Origin: Streptomyces thermovulgaris
GTDB taxonomy: Bacteria > Actinomycetota > Actinomycetes > Streptomycetales > Streptomycetaceae
Length of the DNA stretch: 35,824 nt
NCBI RefSeq assembly: GCF_002155915.1
Contig: NZ_MUME01000067.1
Span: forward strand, 1-35,824
Direction: 5' to 3'
Shown here: in pieces, positions 24,746 to 32,618 of the stretch
How positions within the stretch are numbered: the stretch's first letter is position 1
Layout of the letters: every line of letters begins with the position of its first letter
The notes under the pieces: generated by a model
What the model was told of the DNA's origin: nothing
The model's input: the letters and a program-made list of their open reading frames with translations, nothing else
Database searches by the model: none
Made by a program: the position numbers and the translations under genes

Positions 24746-25504
24746 GTGATGTTCCGCCTCGCGAACCTGGTCTGGCCGGACCTGGCGGAGCGCCGCCCCC
24801 TGGTGCTGCTGCCGCTGGGTTCCTGCGAGCAGCACGGCCCGCACCTCCCGCTGGACACCGACACCGCGGTCGCCTCCGAGGTCGCCGAGCGGACCGTGGC
24901 GCGGCTCGCCGGAGAGGTGGACGTGCTGGTCGCCCCGGCACAGCCGTACGGCGCCAGCGGCGAGCACGAGGGCTTCCCCGGCACGGTGTCCCTCGGCCAC
25001 GACGCGCTGCGCCTGCTGGTCACCGAGATCGGCCGCTCGCTGCTGCGCTGGGCGGACCGCCTGCTCGTGGTCAACGGGCACGGCGGCAACCTGACGAGCC
25101 TGGCCGAGGCGGTCACCGGCCTGCGCGGCGAGGGCCGCGACGCGGCCTGGTGGCCGTGTCTGCCGCCCAGTCCCGGCGCCGACGCCCACGCCGGGCGCAC
25201 CGAGACCTCGATGATGCTGCGGCTGCGGTACGCGGCCGTGCGGAGCGAGCGGGCCGTCGCCGGGCCCACCGAGCCCGTCCCTCTGCTGATGGACCGTCTG
25301 ATCGCCGAGTCCGTGCGCGGGGTGAGCCCGTCGGGCGTCCTCGGCGACCCCGCCGGGGCCAGTGCGGGCGAGGGCGAGCGGCTCCTGGACCGGATGGCGG
25401 ACCGCCTCGCCGAGGACATCCGCGCCTGGCGGGTGGGCGAACGGGGACGGCTCGGACCTCCCGCGAGGAAGCCGGCCGCCGCTCCCGCGGAGAGCGGGCG
25501 ATGA
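24746..25504 (+). CDS. mftE: Mycofactocin precursor peptidase (creatininase family)
   Basis: 252 residues; GTG 24746 is directly followed by ATG 24749, and either may be used. It is a creatininase-type metallopeptidase that removes the last two residues of modified MftA. Metal-site motifs are 'LGSCEQHGPHLPLDTDT' (Glu, His, Asp), 'NGHGGN', and 'DAHAGRTETSMML' with the final Glu. The C-terminal ~25 residues are Pro/Ala/Arg-rich. Its stop overlaps the SDR start by ATGA. Confidence 0.95.
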   Translation: MMFRLANLVWPDLAERRPLVLLPLGSCEQHGPHLPLDTDTAVASEVAERTVARLAGEVDVLVAPAQPYGASGEHEGFPGTVSLGHDALRLLVTEIGRSLLRWADRLLVVNGHGGNLTSLAEAVTGLRGEGRDAAWWPCLPPSPGADAHAGRTETSMMLRLRYAAVRSERAVAGPTEPVPLLMDRLIAESVRGVSPSGVLGDPAGASAGEGERLLDRMADRLAEDIRAWRVGERGRLGPPARKPAAAPAESGR

Positions 25505-26286
25505 CCGGCCGGCGGGTGGCCGTCGTCACCGGCGCCGCCCGGGGCATCGGTGCCGCGACGGTACGGCGGCTGGCGCGCGACGGCTGGGCCGTGGTGGCGG
25601 TGGACCGCTGCGCGGACGACCCCGACGTGCCCTATCCGCTGGCCGAGCCCCGCCGGCTGGACTTCCTGGCGCGGGAGTTCCCCCAGGTCCGTACGGTCCG
25701 CGCCGACGTGCGCGACGCCGCCGCGCTGCACCGCGCGGTGGAGCTGGCCGAACAGGAGTTCGGTGGTCTTGACGCCGCCGTGGCCGCCGCCGCGGTGATC
25801 CTCGGCGGCGGCCCGGTGTGGGAGCAGACCGACGCCCAGTGGCGGACCTTGTTCGACGTGGACGTCATGGGTGTGGCCAACCTCGCCCGTGCCGCCGTAC
25901 CGGCCCTGCTGCGCAGGCCGCACCCCCGGCACGGCCGCTTCGTCGCCCTCGCCTCGGCCGCCGCCCACCGCGGTCTGTGGGGCCTGGGCGCCTACTGCGC
26001 GGCCAAGCACGCCGTGGTCGGCCTGGTGCGCGGCCTCGCCTGCGACCTGCGGGAGACCGGCGTGACCGCGGTCGCCGTCTCACCGGGCTCGACCCGCACG
26101 GACATGCTGCGGGCCACGGCCGGCCTCTACGGCCTGCCCGGCGTCGACGAACTCGCCGCCCGGCAGCTCACCGGGCGCCTGCTGGAGCCCGAGGAGGTGG
26201 CCGCCGCGGTGGCCTGGGCCTGCTCGCCCGACTCCTTCGCGCTCACCGGTTCCGTACTGCACGCGGACGGAGGGTTCACAGCATGA
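25501..26286 (+). CDS. Mycofactocin-associated short-chain dehydrogenase
   Basis: 261 residues between mftE and mftF, overlapping both by ATGA. Rossmann motif 'TGAARGIG' is at 10-17, the catalytic Ser152 in 'ASAAAH', Tyr165 and Lys169 in 'YCAAK'. Residues ~37-66 are an insertion after the second beta strand ('DRCADDPDVPYPLAEP'), right where the NAD adenosine is bound. Such insertions mark mycofactocin-linked SDRs, in which the nicotinamide stays bound and hands electrons to mycofactocin. It may be a mycofactocin reductase, a biosynthetic step or a mycofactocin-dependent dehydrogenase; its substrate is not shown. It is not the GMC oxidoreductase MftG. Confidence 0.9.
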   Translation: MTGRRVAVVTGAARGIGAATVRRLARDGWAVVAVDRCADDPDVPYPLAEPRRLDFLAREFPQVRTVRADVRDAAALHRAVELAEQEFGGLDAAVAAAAVILGGGPVWEQTDAQWRTLFDVDVMGVANLARAAVPALLRRPHPRHGRFVALASAAAHRGLWGLGAYCAAKHAVVGLVRGLACDLRETGVTAVAVSPGSTRTDMLRATAGLYGLPGVDELAARQLTGRLLEPEEVAAAVAWACSPDSFALTGSVLHADGGFTA

Positions 26287-27776
26287 CGACACACGCACCG
26301 CGCACACCGGCACCCCCGCGGGGCGTCCGGCTCCCCGCCCCGCCGGACACCGCTCTGCCGGCCGGCTTCACGGTCGAACTCGCGGCCGACACCCACCGGT
26401 CGAAGGACGGACGGCTGGTGCTCGGCGGTTCACCGCTGCGCCTGCTGCGGCTGACCGCCCCGGCGGCCCGCCGCCTGGACGGGGGCCGGTTCACGGTCAC
26501 GGACCCGGCGAGCGGCGCGCTTGCGCGCCGGCTGCTCGACGCCGGGATCGCGCATCCGCGCCCCGCGCCGGTGCCGGTGACCGACACCACCGTGGTGATC
26601 CCCGTCCGCGACCGCGCCGACCAGCTCGACCGGCTGCTGACCGCCCTGCGCGCCGACCCGCCGACCGCGCGCCTGCCGGTCCTGGTCGTGGACGACGGCT
26701 CCACCGACCCCGCGGCCCTGGCCCGGGTGGCCCGCGCCCATGACGCCGAGCTGCTGACCCACCCGCGCAACCTCGGCCCGGCGGCGGCCCGCAACACCGG
26801 CCTGCGGCACGCCCGCACCGCGTACGTGGCGTTCTGCGACTCCGACGTGATCCCCGAACCCGGCTGGCTCGCGCCCCTGCTGGCGCAGTTCACCGACCCC
26901 GCGGTGGCGCTCGCCGCCCCCCGCGTGGTCGCGCTGCCCGTACCCGCGCCAGGGCTCCTGGACCGGTACGAGGAGAGGTGCTCGCCGCTGGACATGGGGG
27001 ACAGGGAGGGGCCGGTCGTGCCGGTGTCCGCGCTGTCGTACGTGCCCAGCGCGACCATCGTGGTCCGCCGGTGTGCCGTTGGCGCGGGCTTCGACGAGGA
27101 CATGCGGGTCGGGGAGGACGTCGACCTGTGCATGCGGCTGCACGAGGCCGGCTGGCGGCTGCGGTACGTCCCCGCCGCGCGCGTGGGCCACCGGCACCGC
27201 ACCGACCTGCGCAGCTGGCTCGCCCAGCGGGCCGGATACGGCACCGGCGCCGCCGACCTGGCGCTGCGTCACCCCGGTCAGGTGCCGCCCCTGTACGCCG
27301 CGCCCTGGTCGCTCGCCGCCTGTGCCCTGCTGCTGCGCGGCAGGCCGGGCCCGGCGGCCGTGGCGGCGGCCCTGACCGCGGTGACCGCCGTACGGGTGGC
27401 ACGCCGGATGCCCGACGCCGACAACCCGCCCCGGGCGGGAGCGCTGCTGTCCCTCGCCGCGCTGCGCGGAACCGCCGAGCAACTGCTGCGCTGCGCCACC
27501 CGGCACCACTGGCCCGTCGCGGTGACCGCCGCCGTGGCGAGCCGCCGCGTGCGGCGCGTGCTGATCGTCGCGGCCGTCGCCGAAGGGCTGGCCGACCACC
27601 GGCGCTCGGGCACCTCGCTTTCGCCCCTCGCCCACCTGGCGATCCGCCGCCTGGACGACCTCGCCTACGGCTGGGGCGTATGGCTGGGCGCCGCACGCCG
27701 CAGGACCACCGCGCCCCTGCGGCCACGCCTCGCCCTGCGCCTGGTGAGCCGCTGGACCGCCGGAGAGCGGCCCTGA
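26283..27776 (+). CDS. mftF: Mycofactocin glycosyltransferase
   Basis: 497 residues from the ATG in the overlap with the SDR. It is a GT2 family enzyme: 'TTVVIPVRDRADQLDRLL', 'VLVVDDGSTDP', and the metal-binding 'FCDSDVIPEPGWL' (DxD), then 'RVGEDVDLCMRLHEAGW' with the catalytic-base region. The N-terminal ~95 residues are an accessory domain. Hydrophobic segments around residues 335-375 suggest peripheral or membrane attachment. MftF adds a beta-1,4-glucose chain to premycofactocin, the chain MftM then methylates. It ends the mft operon; 149 bases then lead to acs with its own promoter. Confidence 0.95.
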   Translation: MTTHAPRTPAPPRGVRLPAPPDTALPAGFTVELAADTHRSKDGRLVLGGSPLRLLRLTAPAARRLDGGRFTVTDPASGALARRLLDAGIAHPRPAPVPVTDTTVVIPVRDRADQLDRLLTALRADPPTARLPVLVVDDGSTDPAALARVARAHDAELLTHPRNLGPAAARNTGLRHARTAYVAFCDSDVIPEPGWLAPLLAQFTDPAVALAAPRVVALPVPAPGLLDRYEERCSPLDMGDREGPVVPVSALSYVPSATIVVRRCAVGAGFDEDMRVGEDVDLCMRLHEAGWRLRYVPAARVGHRHRTDLRSWLAQRAGYGTGAADLALRHPGQVPPLYAAPWSLAACALLLRGRPGPAAVAAALTAVTAVRVARRMPDADNPPRAGALLSLAALRGTAEQLLRCATRHHWPVAVTAAVASRRVRRVLIVAAVAEGLADHRRSGTSLSPLAHLAIRRLDDLAYGWGVWLGAARRRTTAPLRPRLALRLVSRWTAGERP

Positions 27777-27810
27777 CACCCCGACAGGCCCCCAGCGCCG
27801 CGACCGCGTC

Positions 27811-27844
27811 CGCCAACCTCCCGCCAACCCTCCCCGGTCATCGT
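27811..27844 (+). promoter_or_regulatory. acs promoter with tandem 11-bp activator repeats
   Basis: CGCCAACCT (27811-27819) and CGCCAACCC (27822-27830) repeat with an 11-bp period. CATCGT (27839-27844), a possible -10, follows 8 bases later, as in the exaC promoter. The repeats end 95 bases before the acs ATG (82 for exaC). A GGACGGC / GCCGTCC inverted repeat (27855-27897) follows in the leader. Confidence 0.65.
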
Positions 27845-27925
27845 GTCTTTCCCAGGACGGCCGGCCGCCCTCCCCCGGCCCGGAACCTGTGCCGTCCGCA
27901 CCCGTACCCCACTGGAGGATCCCGA

Positions 27926-29869
27926 ATGTCTCCGCGCTCCGCCGACCACGCCCCTGCCGAGAACCCGCTCACCCCCCGGGACGCCGCGGTGTCCGGACTT
28001 CCGGAGCAGGCCGCGGCCGACCGGCTGGCGTTCTGGGCGCAGCAGGCCGGACAGCTGCACTGGGACACCGAGTGGGACCAGGTGCTGGACTGGTCCGACG
28101 CGCCCTTCGCCCGCTGGTTCACCGGCGGCAGACTGAACGTGGCGTACAACTGCGTCGACCGCCATGTCGAATCCGGCCACGGCGACCAGGTCGCCTTCCA
28201 CTGGGAGGGCGAGCCGGGCGACACCCGCACGATCACCTACGCCGAGCTGAGGCGTGAGGTCTGCCGGACGGCCAACGCCCTGCTCTCCCTCGGCCTGACC
28301 GCCGGCGACCGGGTCGCCATCCAGCTGCCGATGATCCCCGAGGCGGTCTTCGCCATGCTGGCCTGCGCCCGGCTCGGCCTTCCGCACAGCGTGGTGTTCG
28401 GCGGGTTCTCCCCGGCCGCCCTGCAGTCCCGTATCGAGGACGCCCGGGCCAGGCTGCTGATCACGTCGGACGGGCAGTACCGGCGGGGCAAGGCGGAGCC
28501 CATGAAGGCGAACACCGACGAGGCGACCAAGGACACCCCGAGCATCGAGCACGTCCTGGTGGTCCGGCGCACCGGCATCGACGTGCCGTGGACCGAGGGC
28601 CGCGACGTGTGGTGGCACGACCTGGTCGACGCCCAGCCCGACGAGCACACGCCGGAGCCCTTCGACGCCGAGCACCCGCTGTTCATCCTCTACACGTCCG
28701 GTACGACGGGCAGGCCGAAGGGCATCCTGCACACCTCAGGCGGCTACCTCACCCAGGCCGCGTACACCCACCGCACCGTCTTCGGCCTCGACGCCGACAC
28801 CGACGTCTACTGGTGCACCGCCGACATCGGCTGGATCACCGGGCACTCGTACCTCGTGTACGGGCCGCTCGCCAACCGGACGACCTCGGTCATGTACGAG
28901 GGGACGCCCAGCACCCCGCACGAGGGACGGCACTTCGAGATCATCGAGCGGTACGGCGTCACGATCTACTACACCGCCCCCACCCTCATCCGCACCTTCA
29001 TGAAGTGGGGCGAGCACATCCCCGCCGCCCACGACCTGTCCTCGATCCGGGTGCTCGGCAGCGTCGGCGAACCCATCAACCCCGAGGCGTGGCGCTGGTA
29101 CCGCGAGCACATCGGGGGCGGCAGGGCGCCGATCGTGGACACCTGGTGGCAGACCGAGACCGGCGCCGTCATGATCTCCCCCCTGCCCGACGGGCCGGCG
29201 GGGAAGCCCGGGTCGGCCCAGGCCCCCCTGCCGGGCCTGTCCGCCAAGGTGGTCGACGACCAGGGCCAGGAGGTCGGCAGGGGCGAGAGCGGCTACCTCG
29301 TCCTCGACCAGCCCTGGCCGTCGATGCTGCGCGGGATCTGGGGCGACGAGGAGCGCTACCGGGAGACGTACTGGTCCCGTTTCGCCGACCAGGGCTACTA
29401 CTTCGCCGGCGACGGCGCGCGCTACGACGAGGACGGGGACATCTGGCTGCTCGGCCGCGTGGACGACGTCATGAACGTGTCCGGGCACCGGATCTCCACC
29501 GCCGAGATCGAGTCGGCGCTCGTCTCGCACCCCGCGGTGGCCGAGGCCGCGGTGGTCGGCGCATCGGACCCGACGACCGGACAGGCCATCGTCGCCTTCG
29601 TCATCCTGCGGGGCGGAGCCGCCGGGACCGAGGACGTGGCCGCGGCGCTGCGCGAGCACGTGGCCCGGGAGATCGGACCGATCGCCAAGCCCCGCCGGAT
29701 CATGGTGGTCCCCGAACTGCCCAAGACCCGGTCCGGGAAGATCATGCGACGGCTGCTGCGCGACATCGCCGAGAACCGGGAGGTCGGCGACGTCACCACG
29801 CTCGCCGACGCGTCCGTGATGGACCTGATCGACGCCCGCCTCAAGGGCGGGACGTCACAGGCCGGCTGA
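27926..29869 (+). CDS. acs: Acetyl-CoA synthetase (AMP-forming)
   Basis: 647 residues, ATG seven bases after GGAGG. It activates acetate to acetyl-CoA through acetyl-AMP, releasing AMP and pyrophosphate. Family marks are the P-loop 'YTSGTTGRPKG', 'WWQTETGAVMISPLP', 'YYFAGDGARYDEDGDIWLLGRVDDVMNVSGHR', cited here in parts, and C-terminal 'KTRSGKIMRR', whose Lys605 is the catalytic lysine controlled by acetylation. The length is normal for Acs. It follows mftF but has its own promoter with the repeats shared with exaC, so acetate made by ExaC is activated under the same control. Confidence 0.95.
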   Translation: MSPRSADHAPAENPLTPRDAAVSGLPEQAAADRLAFWAQQAGQLHWDTEWDQVLDWSDAPFARWFTGGRLNVAYNCVDRHVESGHGDQVAFHWEGEPGDTRTITYAELRREVCRTANALLSLGLTAGDRVAIQLPMIPEAVFAMLACARLGLPHSVVFGGFSPAALQSRIEDARARLLITSDGQYRRGKAEPMKANTDEATKDTPSIEHVLVVRRTGIDVPWTEGRDVWWHDLVDAQPDEHTPEPFDAEHPLFILYTSGTTGRPKGILHTSGGYLTQAAYTHRTVFGLDADTDVYWCTADIGWITGHSYLVYGPLANRTTSVMYEGTPSTPHEGRHFEIIERYGVTIYYTAPTLIRTFMKWGEHIPAAHDLSSIRVLGSVGEPINPEAWRWYREHIGGGRAPIVDTWWQTETGAVMISPLPDGPAGKPGSAQAPLPGLSAKVVDDQGQEVGRGESGYLVLDQPWPSMLRGIWGDEERYRETYWSRFADQGYYFAGDGARYDEDGDIWLLGRVDDVMNVSGHRISTAEIESALVSHPAVAEAAVVGASDPTTGQAIVAFVILRGGAAGTEDVAAALREHVAREIGPIAKPRRIMVVPELPKTRSGKIMRRLLRDIAENREVGDVTTLADASVMDLIDARLKGGTSQAG

Positions 29870-29892
29870 CCGGCCGGCACCGAGGGACGAAG

Positions 29893-29936
29893 AAGGGACA
29901 AGGAAGGGACAAGGAAGGGACAAGGAAGGGACAAGG
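29893..29936 (+). repeat. Four exact 11-bp tandem copies of AAGGGACAAGG
   Basis: 44 bases just after acs (29893, 29904, 29915, 29926), purine-only on this strand except for one C per unit. It resembles in composition the GA-rich tracts in the island-flanking repeats. It also lies just upstream of a small ORF and could supply multiple ribosome-binding-like purine runs. Confidence 0.9.
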
Positions 29937-29942
29937 ACGCGG

Positions 29943-30155
29943 ATGGCGCGCAGCGGCCTGTCGTCCGGCCGGGTCGTGCTCCTCACCGGAGCGGGCGGTC
30001 CCGTCGCGGCGATGACGGAGAGACTGCCGGCACACGGCGCCCGGGCGGCGACGGCCGGCGCGCTGTGCCACCTCCTGGCCCGCCGTCCGGACCGGGCGCA
30101 CGGCCCGGTGCTGGTCCTGACCGAGGGATGCGCCCGCTGGCCACGGGCCGCCTGA
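29943..30155 (+). CDS. Small orphan protein, 70 residues
   Basis: ATG follows AAGGA in the last repeat unit. Third codon positions are almost all G or C, as in real genes here. The pattern 'GRVVLLTGAGGP', helix, 'ARAATAGALCHLLARRP', 'GPVLVLTEG' looks like beta-alpha-beta-alpha-beta, as in the first half of a Rossmann or receiver domain, but the acidic residues of a receiver are missing. I recognise no family. It may be a truncated remnant or a small protein of its own. Confidence 0.45.
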   Translation: MARSGLSSGRVVLLTGAGGPVAAMTERLPAHGARAATAGALCHLLARRPDRAHGPVLVLTEGCARWPRAA

Positions 30156-30163
30156 TCGAAGAA

Positions 30164-30177
30164 CGCCGGTACCGGCG
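30164..30177. repeat. 14-bp perfect palindrome
   Basis: CGCCGGTACCGGCG, nine bases after the small ORF stop and just before the long hairpin. Possible operator or part of a terminator cluster. Confidence 0.4.
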
Positions 30178-30199
30178 CATCCGAACACGACGAACACGA

Positions 30200-30250
30200 C
30201 GGACACGCCCGGTCGGGCGTACGACCACGACGCCCGACCGGGCGTGTCCG
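30200..30250. terminator. Very long perfect hairpin before adk
   Basis: 21-bp uninterrupted inverted repeat (30200-30220 with 30230-30250) around the 9-nt loop ACGACCACG. The core is GGACACGCCCGGTCGGGCGT. No T tract. It would stop or attenuate transcription from acs and the small ORF into adk, which starts 126 bases later; the region between has no clear second promoter. Confidence 0.7.
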
Positions 30251-30376
30251 AGGCAACCGATCCGAAGCAACCGAGCGGTATCCGACGCCCGGGATCCGGC
30301 CGCGGTCCGAGCGGCGCGAGTCCCGGGTCCCGTCCACGCGCCGAGAGCGCGACGACTGAAAGGCACGCACGCGCTG

Positions 30377-30928
30377 ATGCGACTCGTCCTCATCGGCCCT
30401 CCCGGAGCGGGCAAGGGCACCCAGGCAGCCCTGCTCAGCCGAAGACTCGGCATCCCCCACATCTCCACCGGGGACCTGTTCCGCGAGCACGTCACCCGCC
30501 GAACGCCACTCGGGCAGGAGGCCCAGCGGTATCTCGACACCGGCGAACTCGTCCCCGACCACATCACCGGCGGCATGGTCCGCCGGCGGCTGGCGGAGCC
30601 GGACGCCCGGCACGGCTTCCTCCTCGACGGCTTTCCCCGCACCGTGCCCCAGGCTCAGGAACTCGCCGGCATGCTGGACTTTGCCGGGGCCGCACTGGAC
30701 GCCGTGGTGGAGTTCGCCGTGCCCGAGGAGGTCGTGGTGACACGGCTGCTGAAGCGCGGCCGGCCGGACGACACCGAGGAGGTCATCCGCCACCGGCAGC
30801 AGGTCTACGCACGCCAGACCGCCCCTCTGCTCGACCACTACGCGGACATCCTGCTGACCGTCCACGCCGTCGGACCGGTCGGCGAGATCACCGAACGGGT
30901 GATCAGCGGTCTGCCGCGTCGCACCTGA
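30377..30928 (+). CDS. adk: Short-type adenylate kinase
   Basis: 183 residues from ATG 30377. It catalyses ATP + AMP to 2 ADP. The P-loop 'GPPGAGKGT' (7-15), 'ISTGDLFREH' for AMP binding and 'FLLDGFPRT' are intact. The LID segment is the short form ('LKRGRPDDTEEVI'), lacking the zinc-type insertion. Streptomyces housekeeping Adk is about 215 residues and lies in the ribosomal protein region near secY, so this is probably a second, island-borne enzyme. Since Acs makes AMP, a local Adk would return it to the ADP pool (inference). No convincing ribosome binding site is visible before this ATG. Confidence 0.88.
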   Translation: MRLVLIGPPGAGKGTQAALLSRRLGIPHISTGDLFREHVTRRTPLGQEAQRYLDTGELVPDHITGGMVRRRLAEPDARHGFLLDGFPRTVPQAQELAGMLDFAGAALDAVVEFAVPEEVVVTRLLKRGRPDDTEEVIRHRQQVYARQTAPLLDHYADILLTVHAVGPVGEITERVISGLPRRT

Positions 30929-30967
30929 GCGACGGTCGTGCCGCCCCGCTGCCCCGGACGACACCGG

Positions 30968-31145
30968 CCCCGCTCATCTCCTCCCGGGCGCCGAGCCGGT
31001 GAAGGGGAAGGGCAAGGCGTTCGGCGCACGGGACGCAGGAGAGCAGGGGAACACGCGGGAGAACAAGTGAGAGAACAAGGAAGAGCAAGGGAGCGCGCGG
31101 GGGCGGCGAGCCCCCGATCACGTACGAACGTATTAATGACGTTTG
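30968..31145 (+). repeat. Right flanking direct repeat of the mycofactocin island
   Basis: Counterpart of 8058-8235. It contains the phosphatase gene tail, a GA-rich tract, a reduced terminator hairpin (GGGGGC-GGCGA-GCCCCC, 31099-31115) and ATGACGTTTG. After 31145 the sequence runs into the upstream region of the deacetylase gene. The 310-base gap 30929-31238 holds only this repeat and the deacetylase promoter. Confidence 0.85.
30969..31070 (+). pseudogene. 3'-end remnant of a histidine phosphatase gene
   Basis: 34 codons in the phosphatase frame reading '[20 protein letters not shown]', one residue different from the intact gene's end, then 13 further codons ('RDAGEQGNTRENK') to TGA because the original TAG is changed. 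There is no start or catalytic domain. It is a duplication footprint of island insertion. Confidence 0.8.
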
Positions 31146-31238
31146 TCACGAAAATCGTACGGAGTTGAGGGAACCCCGGCGCTCGTCACGGCCTCTGAGG
31201 AGGTGACCACCAGAGGACGTGACCGATCGGGGATCTCC

Positions 31239-32552
31239 ATGCGCACTTTCTCCCGGAGGGGAATGCTCGGCCTCGGCGCGGGTGCCGCGGCCGCCGTCGG
31301 GCTCGCGGGCTGCGGCGGCTCCGGATCGTCGGACGGCCCGGGCCGCACCGGCGGATCCCGGGCCACGAGCACACCCCGTACGACCCCCTCCGCGCCCTCC
31401 GTGCGCCTCATCGGCGACGGGTCGACCTCCTTCACCGGCCGGCAGCCGCGCCAGCCGGCCGAGCCGGTCCCGCTGGAGCCGGGTCAGACCCCGCCGCAGT
31501 TCGTCGTCTTCTCCTGGGACGGGGCCGGCGAGGTCGGCAACGGTCTGTTCCCCCGCTTCCTGGACCTCGCCGAGCGGCACGACGCCCGTATGACCTTCTT
31601 CCTGTCCGGCATCTATCTGCTGCCCGAGTCCAAGAAGCGTCTGTACGACCCGCCGAACAACCCGCGCGGCGCCTCCGACATCGGCTATCTGACCGACGAG
31701 CACATCAAGGACACCCTCGCCAACCTCCGCCGCGCCTGGCTCGAGGGCCATGAGATCGGCACCCACTTCAACGGCCACTTCTGCTCCGGCCGCGGCTCGG
31801 TCGCGCACTGGACGCCCCGGCAGTGGCGCAGCGAGATCGAGCAGGCCAAGAGCTTCGTCCAGCGGTGGAAGACGAACACCGGCTGGACCGAGCTGCCCGC
31901 CCTGCCCTTCGACTACGACAAGGAGCTCGTCGGCGGACGCACCCCCTGTCTGCTCGGCCAGGACCAGCTGCTGCCCACCGCCCGCGAGCTCGGCTGGCGC
32001 TACGACGCCTCCTCGCCCGGCGGCCGTCAGGTGTGGCCGGCGAAGCGGAAGGGGATCTGGGACCTGCCCTTGCAGCAGATACCTTTCCCCGGCCGTGGGT
32101 TCGAAGTCCTCTCGATGGACTACAACATGCTCGCCAACCAGTCGGTCAACTCCACCAACGCCCCCGCCCACCGCCACCCCGGCTGGCGCCGGCAGGCGAC
32201 CCAGGCCTACATCCAGGGCTTCAAGCGAGCATACGAGACAAACCGGGCGCCCTACTTCATAGGCAATCACTTCGAGCAGTGGAACGGCGGCATCTACATG
32301 GACGCCGTCGAGGAGGCCCTCAAGCACATCGCGCGGGAGAGGGACAAGGGCGCGGATGTGCGCCTGGTCTCCTTCCGGCAGCTGGTCGACTGGCTGGACG
32401 CGCAGGATCCGCGGGTGCTCGCCAGGCTGCGCACCCTCGAGGTCGGGCAGCAGCCGCCCGGGGGCTGGAAGGAGTTCCTGAAGGACGCCGAGGGCAAGGA
32501 CACCGAAGGCGCCGGGTCCCGGAGCGCGAAGGGCTCCTCGGACGCGGGCTGA
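31239..32552 (+). CDS. Tat-type lipoprotein, polysaccharide deacetylase-like
   Basis: 437 residues from ATG 31239. The N-terminus has a twin-arginine signal ('FSRRGMLGLG') running into a lipobox 'VGLAGC', so it is exported folded and anchored on the outer face of the membrane. After a Ser/Gly/Thr-rich linker, the domain is NodB-like: 'FVVFSWDGAGEVG', 'ARMTFFLSGIYLL', and 'GHEIGTHFNGHFC' with paired His metal ligands. The usual TFDDGP is replaced by 'SWDGAG', so catalysis on polysaccharide is uncertain. An inverted repeat CCTCTG / CAGAGG lies at 31192-31216 upstream. Backbone gene beside cytochrome c assembly. Confidence 0.8.
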   Translation: MRTFSRRGMLGLGAGAAAAVGLAGCGGSGSSDGPGRTGGSRATSTPRTTPSAPSVRLIGDGSTSFTGRQPRQPAEPVPLEPGQTPPQFVVFSWDGAGEVGNGLFPRFLDLAERHDARMTFFLSGIYLLPESKKRLYDPPNNPRGASDIGYLTDEHIKDTLANLRRAWLEGHEIGTHFNGHFCSGRGSVAHWTPRQWRSEIEQAKSFVQRWKTNTGWTELPALPFDYDKELVGGRTPCLLGQDQLLPTARELGWRYDASSPGGRQVWPAKRKGIWDLPLQQIPFPGRGFEVLSMDYNMLANQSVNSTNAPAHRHPGWRRQATQAYIQGFKRAYETNRAPYFIGNHFEQWNGGIYMDAVEEALKHIARERDKGADVRLVSFRQLVDWLDAQDPRVLARLRTLEVGQQPPGGWKEFLKDAEGKDTEGAGSRSAKGSSDAG

Positions 32553-32618
32553 GGTGCGGCGCCCCGGCCGTCAGGGGGGTGGGCAAGATCCCCGGAACGG
32601 GCATGCGAAACTTTTCAC

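Noticed and set aside
23345..25189. A 614-codon open frame on the minus strand
   Set aside because: Antisense to mftC-mftE; no recognisable domain and composition typical of a shadow frame.
29893..29936. CRISPR-like repeat array
   Set aside because: The 11-bp units are directly adjacent with no spacers and no cas genes are present.
31600..31612. Operator half-site in the deacetylase gene
   Set aside because: Single CCTGTCCG half-site inside coding sequence with no symmetric partner.
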